Assembly (NCBI GenBank): GCA_900468805.1
Contig: UEIF01000021.1
Coordinates: 182,339 to 246,338, forward strand
From: Hyphomicrobiales bacterium
GTDB lineage: Bacteria; Pseudomonadota; Alphaproteobacteria; Rhizobiales; Rhizobiaceae
Direction of reading: 5' to 3'
Length of the DNA stretch: 64,000 nucleotides
Below the pieces are notes generated by a model that saw nothing but the letters and a program-made list of their open reading frames with translations, had not been told where the DNA came from and did no database searches. How positions within the stretch are numbered: the stretch's first letter is position 1; the number at the start of each line of letters is the position of its first letter. The translations under genes and the position numbers were made by a program. Of the stretch, positions 44,176-55,018 are shown in pieces.

Positions 44176-44262
44176 TGGTGCCCAGAAGAGGACTCGAACC
44201 TCCACACCCTTTCGGGTACCAGCACCTGAAGCTGGCGCGTCTACCAATTCCGCCATCTGGGC
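44176..44262 (-). tRNA. tRNA-Leu (anticodon CAG), CCA encoded
   Basis: Read on minus, the acceptor arm GCCCAGA pairs with TCTGGGC, followed by discriminator A and an encoded CCA (44176-44178). The anticodon stem CCAGC/GCTGG encloses TTCAGGT, so the anticodon is CAG, reading CUG codons. A long variable arm (ACCCGAAAGGGT) and the GGTTCGAGTCC T-arm confirm a class II leucine tRNA. Its 3' end faces the sugar cluster. Confidence 0.95.
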
Positions 44263-44431
44263 GACGGAGAGCCATGTACGGGGGTGGCTCTTTGCTGTCA
44301 ACAGGGTTTTTGAAGTTTTCCTGACAGTCTGTGAAAAAGCTTCATGAAGCCGTTGTCGCACCCGGCGGGTCAGTGGATGGCACGGCCTGCTATTCGCACT
44401 ATATTAGGGGATATCCGCAAAGGAATGCACC

Positions 44432-44839
44432 ATGTTCGACCTTCGCCACGCTTTTCTCGCAGGCCTGCTTATGGCGGTGCCGCTGGCTGAGGCCAACGCC
44501 GCTTCGCCGTCGCTTGGGCCTATCAATACGCAATCGACGATTTGTGATTATCGCGGTTGCTTCGGTTTCGGTCCGCAGCAGTGGCATCGCCCGGCCTATG
44601 TCCAGCCGAATTACCGCCCGCCGAATTCTGCTGGTCCGAAATATTATCAGCCGCCCGGCACTTTGCCGCCACGGTTGACCTATGACCCGCCACCGGTGCA
44701 ACGGGTGCAGCCTTCGGCGAAAGATAGCAATCGCCATGTGGAATGGTGTCGGAACGAATACCGGTCCTACAATCCGCGCACGGATCGCTTCGTGACTTAC
44801 GAAGGTATCTACAAAACCTGCCGCTCGCCCTATCGCTGA
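44432..44839 (+). CDS. BA14K-like exported protein
   Basis: 135 residues with a signal peptide (cut near ANA/A) and a Pro/Tyr-rich middle. The C-terminus, HVEWCRNEYRSYNPRTDRFV then GIYKTCRSPY, is the BA14K motif, known from Brucella and rhizobial immunoreactive/lectin-like proteins. AAGGA precedes the ATG. Function in rhizobia is unknown; envelope location is likely. Confidence 0.85.
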   Translation: MFDLRHAFLAGLLMAVPLAEANAASPSLGPINTQSTICDYRGCFGFGPQQWHRPAYVQPNYRPPNSAGPKYYQPPGTLPPRLTYDPPPVQRVQPSAKDSNRHVEWCRNEYRSYNPRTDRFVTYEGIYKTCRSPYR

Positions 44840-44842
44840 GCC

Positions 44843-45136
44843 TCAGCTCTCCAGCGAAGCCCGGTCGGTGTGGCCGAGATCGCGATCGGGCTCGATAATG
44901 TCGCGCACCCGCTGCTTGAGTTCCTTCGGGCCCGGAAAGCCGCCATCACGTTTGCGCTCCCAGATCAGATCGCCATTGACTCGGATTTCGAAATTGCCGC
45001 CGGTGCCGGGAATGAGCGCTACCTCGCCAAGACTGTCCGTAAAAGTCTGCAGCAGCTCCTGCGCCATCCAGCCGGCGCGCAGCAGCCAGTTGCATTGGGT
45101 GCAGTAGAGGATGGTCACGCGGGCTTTCTCGGTCAT
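44843..45136 (-). CDS. SelT/SelW/SelH (Rdx) family protein
   Basis: Thioredoxin-like small protein of 97 residues. CTQC near the N-terminus (ILYCTQCNWLLRAGWM) is the redox CxxC that replaces the Cys-x-x-Sec of animal SelW; GTGGNFEIRVNG and KRDGGFPGPKELKQ are typical. AAGGAG before the ATG. It converges on the BA14K gene, 3 bases apart. Redox role inferred from family. Confidence 0.88.
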   Translation of the reverse strand: MTEKARVTILYCTQCNWLLRAGWMAQELLQTFTDSLGEVALIPGTGGNFEIRVNGDLIWERKRDGGFPGPKELKQRVRDIIEPDRDLGHTDRASLES

Positions 45137-45323
45137 GGGAGGCTCCTTTTATTCAAGGGATCTAGAGGCTCGTAAGGGACCTCGCAATCCGTCTGCTATC
45201 AAATCGCCGGGCGGAAAGATCGGATTCAGTCTTTTTTGATAATTTTCTATTAGTCATGCTGGATTGGTGTTCTCACGGAATAGCTGAGGCACCCCCCAGT
45301 TGTTGTTTTGCGTAACGGTGCTC

Positions 45324-46373
45324 ATGCGTTCCACGGCTGTCCCAGCAATCCTTCTTGCCTGCCTCGCTCTGGCGGGCTGCTCGTCGGCTTCCGGTCCCGA
45401 AAGTCTCGTCGCCGGCGTCACTCCGAAGCCTTCGAAGGAAATGACCTCCTCCGTCACGCCGCCGCCGGCTCACGTACCGCAGGCCACGGTCGCAGCGGTC
45501 GAACCGGACGAGGCCACCCCGCAGGAAAGCCTTGCCTGGGATGCGTCGGCGCCGGAATCGCGTGCCTTTTCGGCGGTGACGCCCTCAGCTCTTTCGCAGC
45601 CTGGAATGCCTGTCCCCGTTGAGCGCCCGGTCGAATTCGCGATGGCGGCAGCTCCTGCGATCCAGCAGCCGACCCGCGGCCGCTCGCGCGTCTACGGCTA
45701 TGGTTTCCGCGATGCCAAGCCGATCAATTTCGGCAAGATCTCGCCGCGCAAGCTCGCCGTGCATGGCGTCGACGTCTCGCGCTGGCAGGGAGATATTGAC
45801 TGGGAAACGCTGAGGACCCGCGGGGCGAACTTCGCCTTCATCAAAGCGACCGATGGCGGCGACCACCTGGACCCGATGTTCAAGACTAATTGGCGGCGAG
45901 CCAAGGAAGCCGGCATCAAGCGTGGAGCCTATCACTTCTTCTATTGGTGCCGCACAGCCGGCGAGCAGGCCGACTGGTTCATCCGCAACGTCCCGCGTGA
46001 TCCGGATGCATTGCCGCCGGTCATCGATGTGGAATGGAACGGCGAATCGAGCTGCAAGGTGAAGCTTTCCCGCGCCCGCGTGCTGGAAAAGATGCAAGTC
46101 TTCATGGAAAAGATCGAGCGCCACTACGGCAAGCGTCCCATTATTTATACTGCCCCGGATTTCTACGAGGACAATCTCGAAGGCGCCTTCCAGAACTATC
46201 ACTTCTGGCTGCGTGCGGTCGCGGAACATCCTTCGAAAGTCTATCCGAACCGCAAATGGCTCTTCTGGCAATATTCCGGCTCCGGCCTCTCGCACGGCGT
46301 CGAAGGCCGTATCGACCTCAATGTCTTCCGGGGCAGCGAGGATGAATGGCACCGCTGGGTGGCCGGGCTTTGA
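45324..46373 (+). CDS. GH25 lysozyme-type lipoprotein
   Basis: Predicted N,O-diacetylmuramidase that cuts peptidoglycan. From ATG 45324 the product is 349 residues: lipoprotein signal with lipobox LAGC, a Ser/Pro-rich linker (about 20-125) and a GH25 domain (about 145-345) with VHGVDVSRWQGDIDW, the acidic pair in PPVIDVEWNG and FWQYSGSG. The start has no clear ribosome site and a GTG two codons before is possible. Anchoring to a membrane suggests self-wall remodelling. Confidence 0.87.
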   Translation: MRSTAVPAILLACLALAGCSSASGPESLVAGVTPKPSKEMTSSVTPPPAHVPQATVAAVEPDEATPQESLAWDASAPESRAFSAVTPSALSQPGMPVPVERPVEFAMAAAPAIQQPTRGRSRVYGYGFRDAKPINFGKISPRKLAVHGVDVSRWQGDIDWETLRTRGANFAFIKATDGGDHLDPMFKTNWRRAKEAGIKRGAYHFFYWCRTAGEQADWFIRNVPRDPDALPPVIDVEWNGESSCKVKLSRARVLEKMQVFMEKIERHYGKRPIIYTAPDFYEDNLEGAFQNYHFWLRAVAEHPSKVYPNRKWLFWQYSGSGLSHGVEGRIDLNVFRGSEDEWHRWVAGL

Positions 46374-46432
46374 AACCTGCCGCTGGGCTGAATTTATCAG
46401 CCCAGCAAGGTTTTCGGCATCGATCGCAAAGA

Positions 46433-47509
46433 TCAGAGCCGTGCCTCCAAAACAAGGTTGAACGGTGTAGCCATTGCCCGACGGAACCGTGTGAACCCTG
46501 CTTTGCGAAAAATCTCTGCCAGTCGTTTTTCGCCTGCCTGTGCGCCAAGCACCATATGGCCGCCATCCGAGATTGCATGGGCACAGCAGATCGTCGTCGA
46601 GGCGGCATAATACATGCGCGCGACCGGCGAGATATTATCGCCGACGCCGTCTTTCGCAAAAGGCTCGACCAGCATCACTGTCCCATTGGCCGCAATGGTT
46701 CTGGCTGCGTGATCAGCGACAGCCAGCGGATTGCCCATGTCATGCAGGCAGTCGAAGAGGCAGATGAGATCATAGCCGGAGTCCGGATAGGCATCCGCTC
46801 GCGCCGTCTCGAATATGACATTCTCTGTCCCGCGCACCTTCGCTACGACCTGTCGAGCTTCGTCCAGCGATTCCGCGTGCGAATCGAATCCACGGAAATG
46901 TGAGGCCGGAAAGGCCGCCGCCATCAGGGCCGTTGAATGTCCGTGGCCGCAGCCGACATCGGCGACCAGCGCGCCGGCCTTCAGCTTTTCGACCACGCCA
47001 TCGAGCGCCGGCAGCCATTCGGAGATGAGGCTTGCCTCGTAGGCATTGCGGTAAAGCGAGGCGACACCGCAATAGAGCCGTCCGTCATGGTCGCCCCAGG
47101 GAATGCCGGCCCCCGTGCGAAAGGCTTCGAGCGCCTTGTCCTCATCCGCCCACATCGAAGCCGGGATCGCCCAGGCTGCCGCCATGAAGACCGGGCTGTC
47201 GTCCTGCGCCAGCACCATTGCGTTTTCCGCCGGCAATTCGTAGTTGTGGCCGGCGACATCGTAGATCACATAGCCACCGGCAACCTGCGAACCCAGCCAT
47301 TCGCGGATATAGCGCTCCGCGCATCCGGTGCGGGCGGCAAGCTGATGCGAGCTGACCGGACCCGCTTCCGCCATCGCCTTATAAAGGCCGAGCCGGTGCC
47401 CGATACTGACCATCACCCCGCCATAGCCGGCAGAGAGATCGCCGATTGCCCGTGAAACGATGAGGTCGAGCTTGGCCGCATCGATTGTCCTGCTTCCTAT
47501 CTGGTCCAT
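46433..47509 (-). CDS. Class I SAM-dependent methyltransferase with winged-helix domain
   Basis: 358 residues. The N-terminal part (about 1-110) looks like a winged-helix dimerisation domain (SSHQLAARTGCAERYIREWL), and the core has VADVGCGHGHSTALMA and LICLFDCLHDMGNP. This layout is found in O-methyltransferases of unknown substrate. The ATG at 47509 has AGGAGAAG upstream. It is divergent from the GlxA-type regulator and is a plausible target of it. Confidence 0.85.
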   Translation of the reverse strand: MDQIGSRTIDAAKLDLIVSRAIGDLSAGYGGVMVSIGHRLGLYKAMAEAGPVSSHQLAARTGCAERYIREWLGSQVAGGYVIYDVAGHNYELPAENAMVLAQDDSPVFMAAAWAIPASMWADEDKALEAFRTGAGIPWGDHDGRLYCGVASLYRNAYEASLISEWLPALDGVVEKLKAGALVADVGCGHGHSTALMAAAFPASHFRGFDSHAESLDEARQVVAKVRGTENVIFETARADAYPDSGYDLICLFDCLHDMGNPLAVADHAARTIAANGTVMLVEPFAKDGVGDNISPVARMYYAASTTICCAHAISDGGHMVLGAQAGEKRLAEIFRKAGFTRFRRAMATPFNLVLEARL

Positions 47510-47669
47510 TGTCTTCTCCTGTCGAAACATTCGGAATGCGAATTGAATGACAGGTGGTGGAGCCGAGCGGCAGAGCGGTATGGACCAGAAGCGGGCCATT
47601 TGCGCCAATCCTTGCAGCGGTGTAGGCAATAGGGGCAAGTGACGGAGCCGCTTTCTTCCGGGGGATGAG

Positions 47670-48716
47670 ATGCAATCCGGTGTCGATCCTGCAGCATCCG
47701 AACCGCTTCATGTCAGCCTCGTGGCCATTCCCGAGGCGGTCGTCTCGACGCTGAGTGGCATCTTCGATGTCATGAATGCCTTCGCAGTCTTGCCGGCAGC
47801 AGGCGAAATCATTCCCCATGGTCCGCCTTTCAGAGTGGAAATCGTCGGCGTGTCCGCAGAGCCGCTGGAGCTTGCCAGCCGCTTGCCCATCACCGTTCAG
47901 CGTAGCATTTCATCGCTTGAGCACACGGACATCATCATCGTTCCCTCTGTATTGCTGCCATCGGATGGCTGGGAGAAAGGTCGCCATGCGGAACTTGTCG
48001 AATGGGTCCGCGCCATGCATGCGCGCGGTGCGCTCATCTGCTCGGCCTGCTCGGGGCTCTTTCTGCTCGCCGAAACCGGGCTCTTCGATGGAATGGATGC
48101 GACCGTACATTTCGGTTACGCCGATGCCTTCCGGGCCAGTTTTCCGCAGGTGCCTGTCCATCCCGAGCGCGTGCTCGTGGTTTGCGGCAGGCGGGAGGAA
48201 TTGATCAGCTCCGGCGCCTCGATGACCTGGCATGATCTGGTACTCTACCTGATCGCCCGCCATGCCGGCGCTTCGGCAGCGCAGGCGATCGCTCGCTTCT
48301 TTGCGCTGCAATGGCATCAGGATGGGCTTGCCCCCTACATCGTCTTCGAAGGGCGCAGGGATCACGGCGATATTGCCATCCGGATGGCACAGGAATGGGT
48401 TTCAAGCCATTTCTCGGTCGCCAATCCCATCGAGGAGATGTTTCGCCACGCTGGCCTGACAGAGCGAACGTTCAAGCGCCGTTTTACCCATGCGACCGGC
48501 ATCAGCCCAATCGCCTATGTGCAGAGGTTGCGCGTGGAGGACGCAAAGCGGCGACTGGAGCGCACGGATGCTCCGGTCGATGAGATAAGCTGGCAGGTCG
48601 GCTACGAGGAGCCCGCCTTCTTCCGCCGGCTCTTCAGGCGCATGACAGGACTAAGCCCCGGCGTCTATCGCCGCCGGTTCCGTGTCCCCGATTATGCTCG
48701 GCCGGTAAAAAGCTGA
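47670..48716 (+). CDS. GlxA-type AraC family regulator
   Basis: 348 residues: a DJ-1/PfpI-like domain (about 8-190) with the Cys of LICSACSGLFLLAETG and a C-terminal double AraC helix-turn-helix (about 240-335; GLTERTFKRRFTHATGISPI and EISWQVGYEEPAFFRRLFRR). It probably senses a metabolite and activates neighbouring genes, perhaps the divergent methyltransferase. It converges with lepA, with 5 bases between stops. Confidence 0.9.
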   Translation: MQSGVDPAASEPLHVSLVAIPEAVVSTLSGIFDVMNAFAVLPAAGEIIPHGPPFRVEIVGVSAEPLELASRLPITVQRSISSLEHTDIIIVPSVLLPSDGWEKGRHAELVEWVRAMHARGALICSACSGLFLLAETGLFDGMDATVHFGYADAFRASFPQVPVHPERVLVVCGRREELISSGASMTWHDLVLYLIARHAGASAAQAIARFFALQWHQDGLAPYIVFEGRRDHGDIAIRMAQEWVSSHFSVANPIEEMFRHAGLTERTFKRRFTHATGISPIAYVQRLRVEDAKRRLERTDAPVDEISWQVGYEEPAFFRRLFRRMTGLSPGVYRRRFRVPDYARPVKS

Positions 48717-48721
48717 GGCGC

Positions 48722-50545
<1,824 letters not shown>

Positions 50546-50630
50546 GCGCGCCATATAGCAGCGCGCACATCGCCCGCAAAGCGGTAATTATCCTGCAGTT
50601 TACCCTATTTTGCAGCCTGTGGAACTTGGC

Positions 50631-51329
50631 TCAGACCGGCCAGGTCTCCAGCCGCCAGGCCGAATCCCAGAACATCCATTCATATTGCGAGGCGCGCACG
50701 AAGGCGTCCATCATCTGCTGGCGCTCTGCCGGCGAGGCAGCACGGGCGGCGATATCAGTCAAAGCGATGACTTCGCGGGCTCCGGCTGCGAACTGCGGAT
50801 CGCCGTAGGTGTTGATCCATGCCTGGAAGACATTCCCTTCAATCGCCGGCTTGCTCTTGATGTCTTCGCCGACATGCCAGTAGATCCAGAAGCAGGGCAG
50901 GATCGCCGAAAGCGCCACCGCATAGGAACTGTGGTAGGCCGTCGCCAGCAGGAAATTCGTATAGGCAAAGCAGGCAGGCGAGGGTTCGGCCGCCGTCACG
51001 TCGGCGCTGGAAATACCGAATTGGCTGAGAAAACCGGCATGCAGCCCCTGCTCGACGGTGATCGCCTTCTGCGCCGAACCGAGGAAGCGCAGCACCTGTG
51101 CATTATCGGGCGCCTTGGCGGCGACGATCGCAAGGCACCGGGCATAGTGCTTCAGGTAGATCGCGTCCTGCAGGATATAGTGGCGGAAAACCTCCGGCGG
51201 CAGTGTACCGTCGGAAAGACGTTGCAGCAGCGGCAATCTCTCGATCTCGGCCATGATTGGCTTGATCCGGTCCCAGGCGGCAGCCGTGAAGCTTTCCCCG
51301 GTCTCAGTGCCTTGCGTGATGCCGTCCAT
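50631..51329 (-). CDS. tenA: Thiaminase II / aminopyrimidine aminohydrolase (TenA)
   Basis: Salvages thiamine breakdown products by hydrolysing aminopyrimidines. From ATG 51329 the product is 232 residues. It has the all-helical TenA fold with YILQDAIYLKHYARCL, the catalytic Cys in ILPCFWIYWHVG and the closing ASQYEWMFWDSAW. An in-frame ATG at 51854 would extend across the divergent regulator and is rejected. No thi gene adjoins it; the divergent neighbour is an XRE-cupin regulator. Confidence 0.92.
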   Translation of the reverse strand: MDGITQGTETGESFTAAAWDRIKPIMAEIERLPLLQRLSDGTLPPEVFRHYILQDAIYLKHYARCLAIVAAKAPDNAQVLRFLGSAQKAITVEQGLHAGFLSQFGISSADVTAAEPSPACFAYTNFLLATAYHSSYAVALSAILPCFWIYWHVGEDIKSKPAIEGNVFQAWINTYGDPQFAAGAREVIALTDIAARAASPAERQQMMDAFVRASQYEWMFWDSAWRLETWPV

Positions 51330-51459
51330 GCTGGTCTCCGCTCTTGAATGCCGCTGCCATATATCGACGGCGTTACGGTGAAAGCAAGGCCGCACACGAG
51401 CACTTGATTCCATCATCGGATCCTGTATTTCTCTTATAGTAGAATTTCGGACCGTAGAA

Positions 51460-52029
51460 ATGGAACAGGAACTGGAACAGGCGATCGGCATCCGTATCCG
51501 CACACTGCGGATGGAGAAGGGGCTGACGCTGGATGACCTCGCCACCGCTTCCGGCGTCAGCCGTGCGATGATCTCCCGCATCGAGCGTGCGGAGGCGAGC
51601 CCGACGGCTTCGCTGCTCGCCCGGGTCTGCGCCGCACTCGGCCTGTCCCTGTCTGCCTTCTTCGCCGAGGAGGGACAGCAGGCGTCGCCGCTTTCGCGCC
51701 GGCAGGAGCAACTGGTCTGGCGCGATCCCGAAACCGGATATATGCGCCGTGCCGTTTCGCCACCGGGCACGTCCTCGGATATCGATATCGTCGATGTTGA
51801 ATTTCCGGCGGGTGCACGGGTCAGCTTCCCGCCGCACGCGGCGAGCCGCGGCATGACTCAGCACGTCTGGCTCTTTGATGGCGAGCTGGAAATGACGGTC
51901 GGCGACACCGTTCATCGCCTCAAGCCCGGCGACTGTCTCTTCATGCCGGTCGGTGACGGCCATGTCTTTCACAATCCAGGTCACGCGCCGGCACGCTATT
52001 GCGTCGTACTGGATCGCGGCGGCCGCTAA
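51460..52029 (+). CDS. XRE family regulator with cupin domain
   Basis: 189 residues: helix-turn-helix (about 8-62; LTLDDLATASGVSRAMISRIERAEASPTASLLARV) and a C-terminal cupin (about 105-185) that probably binds an effector. It is divergent from tenA across 130 bases and precedes a GNAT gene by 29 bases. It could regulate either; the family often controls amine, amino-acid or sulfur genes. Confidence 0.88.
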   Translation: MEQELEQAIGIRIRTLRMEKGLTLDDLATASGVSRAMISRIERAEASPTASLLARVCAALGLSLSAFFAEEGQQASPLSRRQEQLVWRDPETGYMRRAVSPPGTSSDIDIVDVEFPAGARVSFPPHAASRGMTQHVWLFDGELEMTVGDTVHRLKPGDCLFMPVGDGHVFHNPGHAPARYCVVLDRGGR

Positions 52030-52058
52030 TTCACGCACTCATTTACCAGGGGACCATC

Positions 52059-52577
52059 ATGCCGACCATCCGCCTTCTCTCCGCCGCCGAGGCCCACGCG
52101 GCCATTCCCGACCTTTGCGAAGTGCTCGCCGATTGCGTCAACGGTGGCGCCTCGGTCGGCTTCATGCAGCCCTACACGCCTGGCGATGCCGAACCCTATT
52201 GGCGGGGTGTCGCCGAAGCCGTGGCCGATGGTGCCACTCTGCTCTTTGTCGCCGACGTGGATGGCAAGGTTGTCGGCACCGTGCAGGTCGGCGCTGCCCA
52301 GATGCCGAATCAGCCGCATCGCGGCGACCTGAAGAAGCTGCTCGTCCACCGCTCCGCCCGCGGCCATGGTCTGGCGCGCCTGCTGATGGACATGGCTGAA
52401 CAGGAAGCGGCCCGCCGCGGCAAGACGATCCTCGTTCTCGACACGGCAACCGGCAGCGACGCCGAAGCCATCTACCCGCGCCTCGGCTGGGAGCGCGTTG
52501 GTGTCATCCCCGACTACGCGTTGTGGCCGGAAGGCGGGCTTTGCGCCACGACGCTTTTCTACAAGCGGGTCGCCTGA
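52059..52577 (+). CDS. GNAT family N-acetyltransferase
   Basis: Acetyl-CoA-dependent acetyltransferase of 172 residues. The acetyl-CoA loop is KLLVHRSARGHGLARLLMDMAE, with LDTATGSDAEAIYPRLGWERVG after it. CAGGGG before ATG 52059 supports the start. It is probably cotranscribed with the XRE-cupin gene. Its last 19 bases overlap the 3' end of the convergent HAD gene. Confidence 0.88.
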   Translation: MPTIRLLSAAEAHAAIPDLCEVLADCVNGGASVGFMQPYTPGDAEPYWRGVAEAVADGATLLFVADVDGKVVGTVQVGAAQMPNQPHRGDLKKLLVHRSARGHGLARLLMDMAEQEAARRGKTILVLDTATGSDAEAIYPRLGWERVGVIPDYALWPEGGLCATTLFYKRVA

Positions 52578-53185
52578 GCATTCTGCGTAAAGGCAGCGAT
52601 GGCATCTGCAAGCGCCGAAGCCGGCGTCCAGTGCAATGCCTTCCAGCCAAACTGCGTGGCAGCAGCGATATTCTCCTCGAGATCGTCGATAAAGCCGATG
52701 TCTTCAGGCGCGACACCGACGCCTTCTGTTGCAAGGCGGAAGAAGTCGGTGGCCGGCTTGCGAGCGCCAAGTGCTGCGGAATAGAAAATGCCGTCGAAAA
52801 GCGCGCCGAGTTCGAGCACGTCGCGCAAATAGGCCGCCCGTCTATGCTCCTGATTGGTAGCAAGATAGAGAAGCGTGCCTTCGTCCTTCAGGCGGGCGAG
52901 GTCGGCAAGCAACTGCCGGTCCAGGCGGGAATCATTTTCAAACCAGTAGTCGAGCAGTTTCTCGGCGGTAAGGTGCGGGGCGATGCGGCCGAGAACCTCC
53001 GTCAGGCGGGGCTCTATCGGCTCCTGGCCGGTGATAATGCCCACCCAAAAGGGTTTGAAAAACTCCTGTTGAAGCAACGACGGCGACAGGCCGAGGTCGC
53101 GCTCAAGGTAGGTAAATAGCGGCAGACCGTCCGCCGGCCGCCCGTGAACCAGCACGCCATCGACATCGACCATCAGGATTTTCAT
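52559..53185 (-). CDS. HAD family hydrolase
   Basis: Phosphatase-like enzyme of 208 residues. HAD motif 1 is MVDVDGVLVHG with the nucleophile Asp, motif 2 in LYLATNQEHR and motif 4 in DIGFIDDLEENIAAA. Substrate unknown. The end overlaps the GNAT gene tail-to-tail. Confidence 0.88.
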   Translation of the reverse strand: MKILMVDVDGVLVHGRPADGLPLFTYLERDLGLSPSLLQQEFFKPFWVGIITGQEPIEPRLTEVLGRIAPHLTAEKLLDYWFENDSRLDRQLLADLARLKDEGTLLYLATNQEHRRAAYLRDVLELGALFDGIFYSAALGARKPATDFFRLATEGVGVAPEDIGFIDDLEENIAAATQFGWKALHWTPASALADAIAAFTQNAQATRL

Positions 53186-53338
53186 GGGGCTTAATCTCTT
53201 GAGAAAAAGGAACGCATTCTGAAATCGGCTTGAACGTGGCGTCGTCCGCGGCAGCGATCAAGGCGTGTTCAACGCTTTTTTCTTCGGACCAGCCTGTGTA
53301 AGGCTTGAGTTTGACAGACTGATTTGCGGAGGACCTCG

Positions 53339-54364
53339 GTGCGCGTCATCTATTCCGAAGACCACAAGCTGCGTGATGCGAAGACGGAGCTGCATGATGG
53401 CCAGCTTGTGACGCCCTTCGAGGCGCCGTTCCGGGCGGAATGGATTCTGTCTGCGGTCAGAGAAGCAGGCTTTTCCGAGGTCGTGGCGCCGGAGGCCCAC
53501 GGCCTTGAAACGGCCCGCAAGGTGCATGATCCCGCCTATCTGGAATTTCTGGCGACGGTCTGGGATCGTTGGGTGGCGGCAGGCTATAAGGGTGAGGCGA
53601 TTGCCAATTCCTTTCCCGTCCGCCGCACCAGCCAGCGCGTGCCTGAGAACATCGTCGGTGCGATCGGCCATTATGCGAATGCCGCCGATACTTCCATCAC
53701 CAAGGGGTCTTACGAGGCAGCACTTGCCTCGATGCGCTGCGCGATGACAGCCGCGGATTGGCTGAATGCCGGCAACCGCTTCGCCTTCGCACTCTGCCGC
53801 CCGCCCGGCCATCACGCCGGCATCGACCTCTTCGGTGGCTACTGCTTCATCAATAATTCCGGCGTCGCGGCGCAACGCCTGCTCGATCATGGCGCCAGGA
53901 AGGTCGCCGTGCTCGATGTCGATTTCCACCATGGCAACGGCACACAGGATCTTTTCTATCGCCGCAGCGATGTCTTTACCGCCTCGTTGCATGGCGATCC
54001 CATCCACGCCTTTCCCTATTTCCTCGGCCATGCCGATGAAGTGGGCGAAGGGGAGGGCGAGGGCGCCAATCGCAATTATCCGATGGCACGCGGTACGAGC
54101 TTCGATGTCTGGGCATCGGCCCTGTCGGATGCGCTCTCCCGCATCAAGGCCTTCGGCGCGGAAGCGATCGTCGTGGCCCTCGGCGTCGATACGTTCGAGC
54201 GCGATCCGATTTCCTTCTTCAAGCTGAAATCGGAGGACTTCATCCGTATGGGCGAGACGATCTCCGCTGCCGGCCTGCCGGTCGTCACTTGCATGGAGGG
54301 CGGTTACGGCGTGCCGGAAATCGGCCTCAACGTCGCCAATGTGCTCAAGGGCCTGGAAGCCTGA
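53339..54364 (+). CDS. Acetylpolyamine amidohydrolase-type deacetylase
   Basis: Zinc deacetylase of the histone-deacetylase fold, 341 residues. It has RPPGHHAGIDLFGGYCFINN, the zinc ligands in DVDFHHGNGTQ and the third Asp in GVDTFERDPIS; this last form and the overall N-terminus (MRVIYSEDHKL) match acetylpolyamine amidohydrolases more than histone or acetoin types. Start is GTG 53339, with GGAGG at 53328-53332. recX starts 10 bases after it. Confidence 0.9.
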   Translation: MRVIYSEDHKLRDAKTELHDGQLVTPFEAPFRAEWILSAVREAGFSEVVAPEAHGLETARKVHDPAYLEFLATVWDRWVAAGYKGEAIANSFPVRRTSQRVPENIVGAIGHYANAADTSITKGSYEAALASMRCAMTAADWLNAGNRFAFALCRPPGHHAGIDLFGGYCFINNSGVAAQRLLDHGARKVAVLDVDFHHGNGTQDLFYRRSDVFTASLHGDPIHAFPYFLGHADEVGEGEGEGANRNYPMARGTSFDVWASALSDALSRIKAFGAEAIVVALGVDTFERDPISFFKLKSEDFIRMGETISAAGLPVVTCMEGGYGVPEIGLNVANVLKGLEA

Positions 54365-54373
54365 TCACTGCCG

Positions 54374-54925
54374 ATGACCGAGGAGACCATTCCATCCGAT
54401 ATCCCGACGCCCCGCATGCTGAGTTGGGCGCGCAACTCGACGATCTATCGCCTCGAACGGCGCATGATGACGGAAAAGCAGCTCTTTGATGCCATCGCCC
54501 GCAAGGCGAAGGAGAAATTCGAGGGTATCAGCGGAGCACAGCTCAAGGCGGTTGCCGATTTCGCCGTCAAATTCGCTTATGACAACAAGGTGCTAGACGA
54601 TACCGCCTATGCCGAAATCAGCACCCGTTCCGCCGTGCGCAGCGGCAAATCGAAGCGTGCCATCGCCCGGAAGCTTGCGGTCAAGGGCGTCTCCAGCGAC
54701 AGGGTTGAGGCCGCGCTTGAAGAGGCTGACGATCTCTATGCCGCAGCGATATTCGCCCGCAAGCGCGCCTTCGGTCCCTTCCGTCGCGTCGAACTCGACG
54801 ACAAGCGGAAAGCAAAGGAACTCTCCGCCTTCGCCCGCAACGGCTTCAGTTTCGAGATCGGCAGGAAGGTCTTCGAGATGAGCTTCGAGGATGCCGAAGA
54901 GGTGATCCTCGCTGGTCGCCTCTGA
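54374..54925 (+). CDS. recX: Regulatory protein RecX
   Basis: Inhibitor or modulator of RecA. 183 residues of the RecX family with three-helix repeats: AYAEISTRSAVRSGKSKRAIARKLAVKGVS and YAAAIFARKRAFGPF. recA is not adjacent here; RecX distant from recA is usual in rhizobia. It lies 10 bases after the amidohydrolase gene and may share its transcript. Confidence 0.9.
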   Translation: MTEETIPSDIPTPRMLSWARNSTIYRLERRMMTEKQLFDAIARKAKEKFEGISGAQLKAVADFAVKFAYDNKVLDDTAYAEISTRSAVRSGKSKRAIARKLAVKGVSSDRVEAALEEADDLYAAAIFARKRAFGPFRRVELDDKRKAKELSAFARNGFSFEIGRKVFEMSFEDAEEVILAGRL

Positions 54926-55018
54926 TATCGCATCAAGCCTTTTGCTGACACGATCAGAAGTTTGAATTTGTCGCCGGCGAACTGCCTTCGTATGAAGAGC
55001 GCGCAATCGGAGACATCA

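Noticed and set aside
43960..44229. 89-codon plus ORF
   Set aside because: Its last part is antisense to the tRNA-Leu gene and gives no plausible protein.
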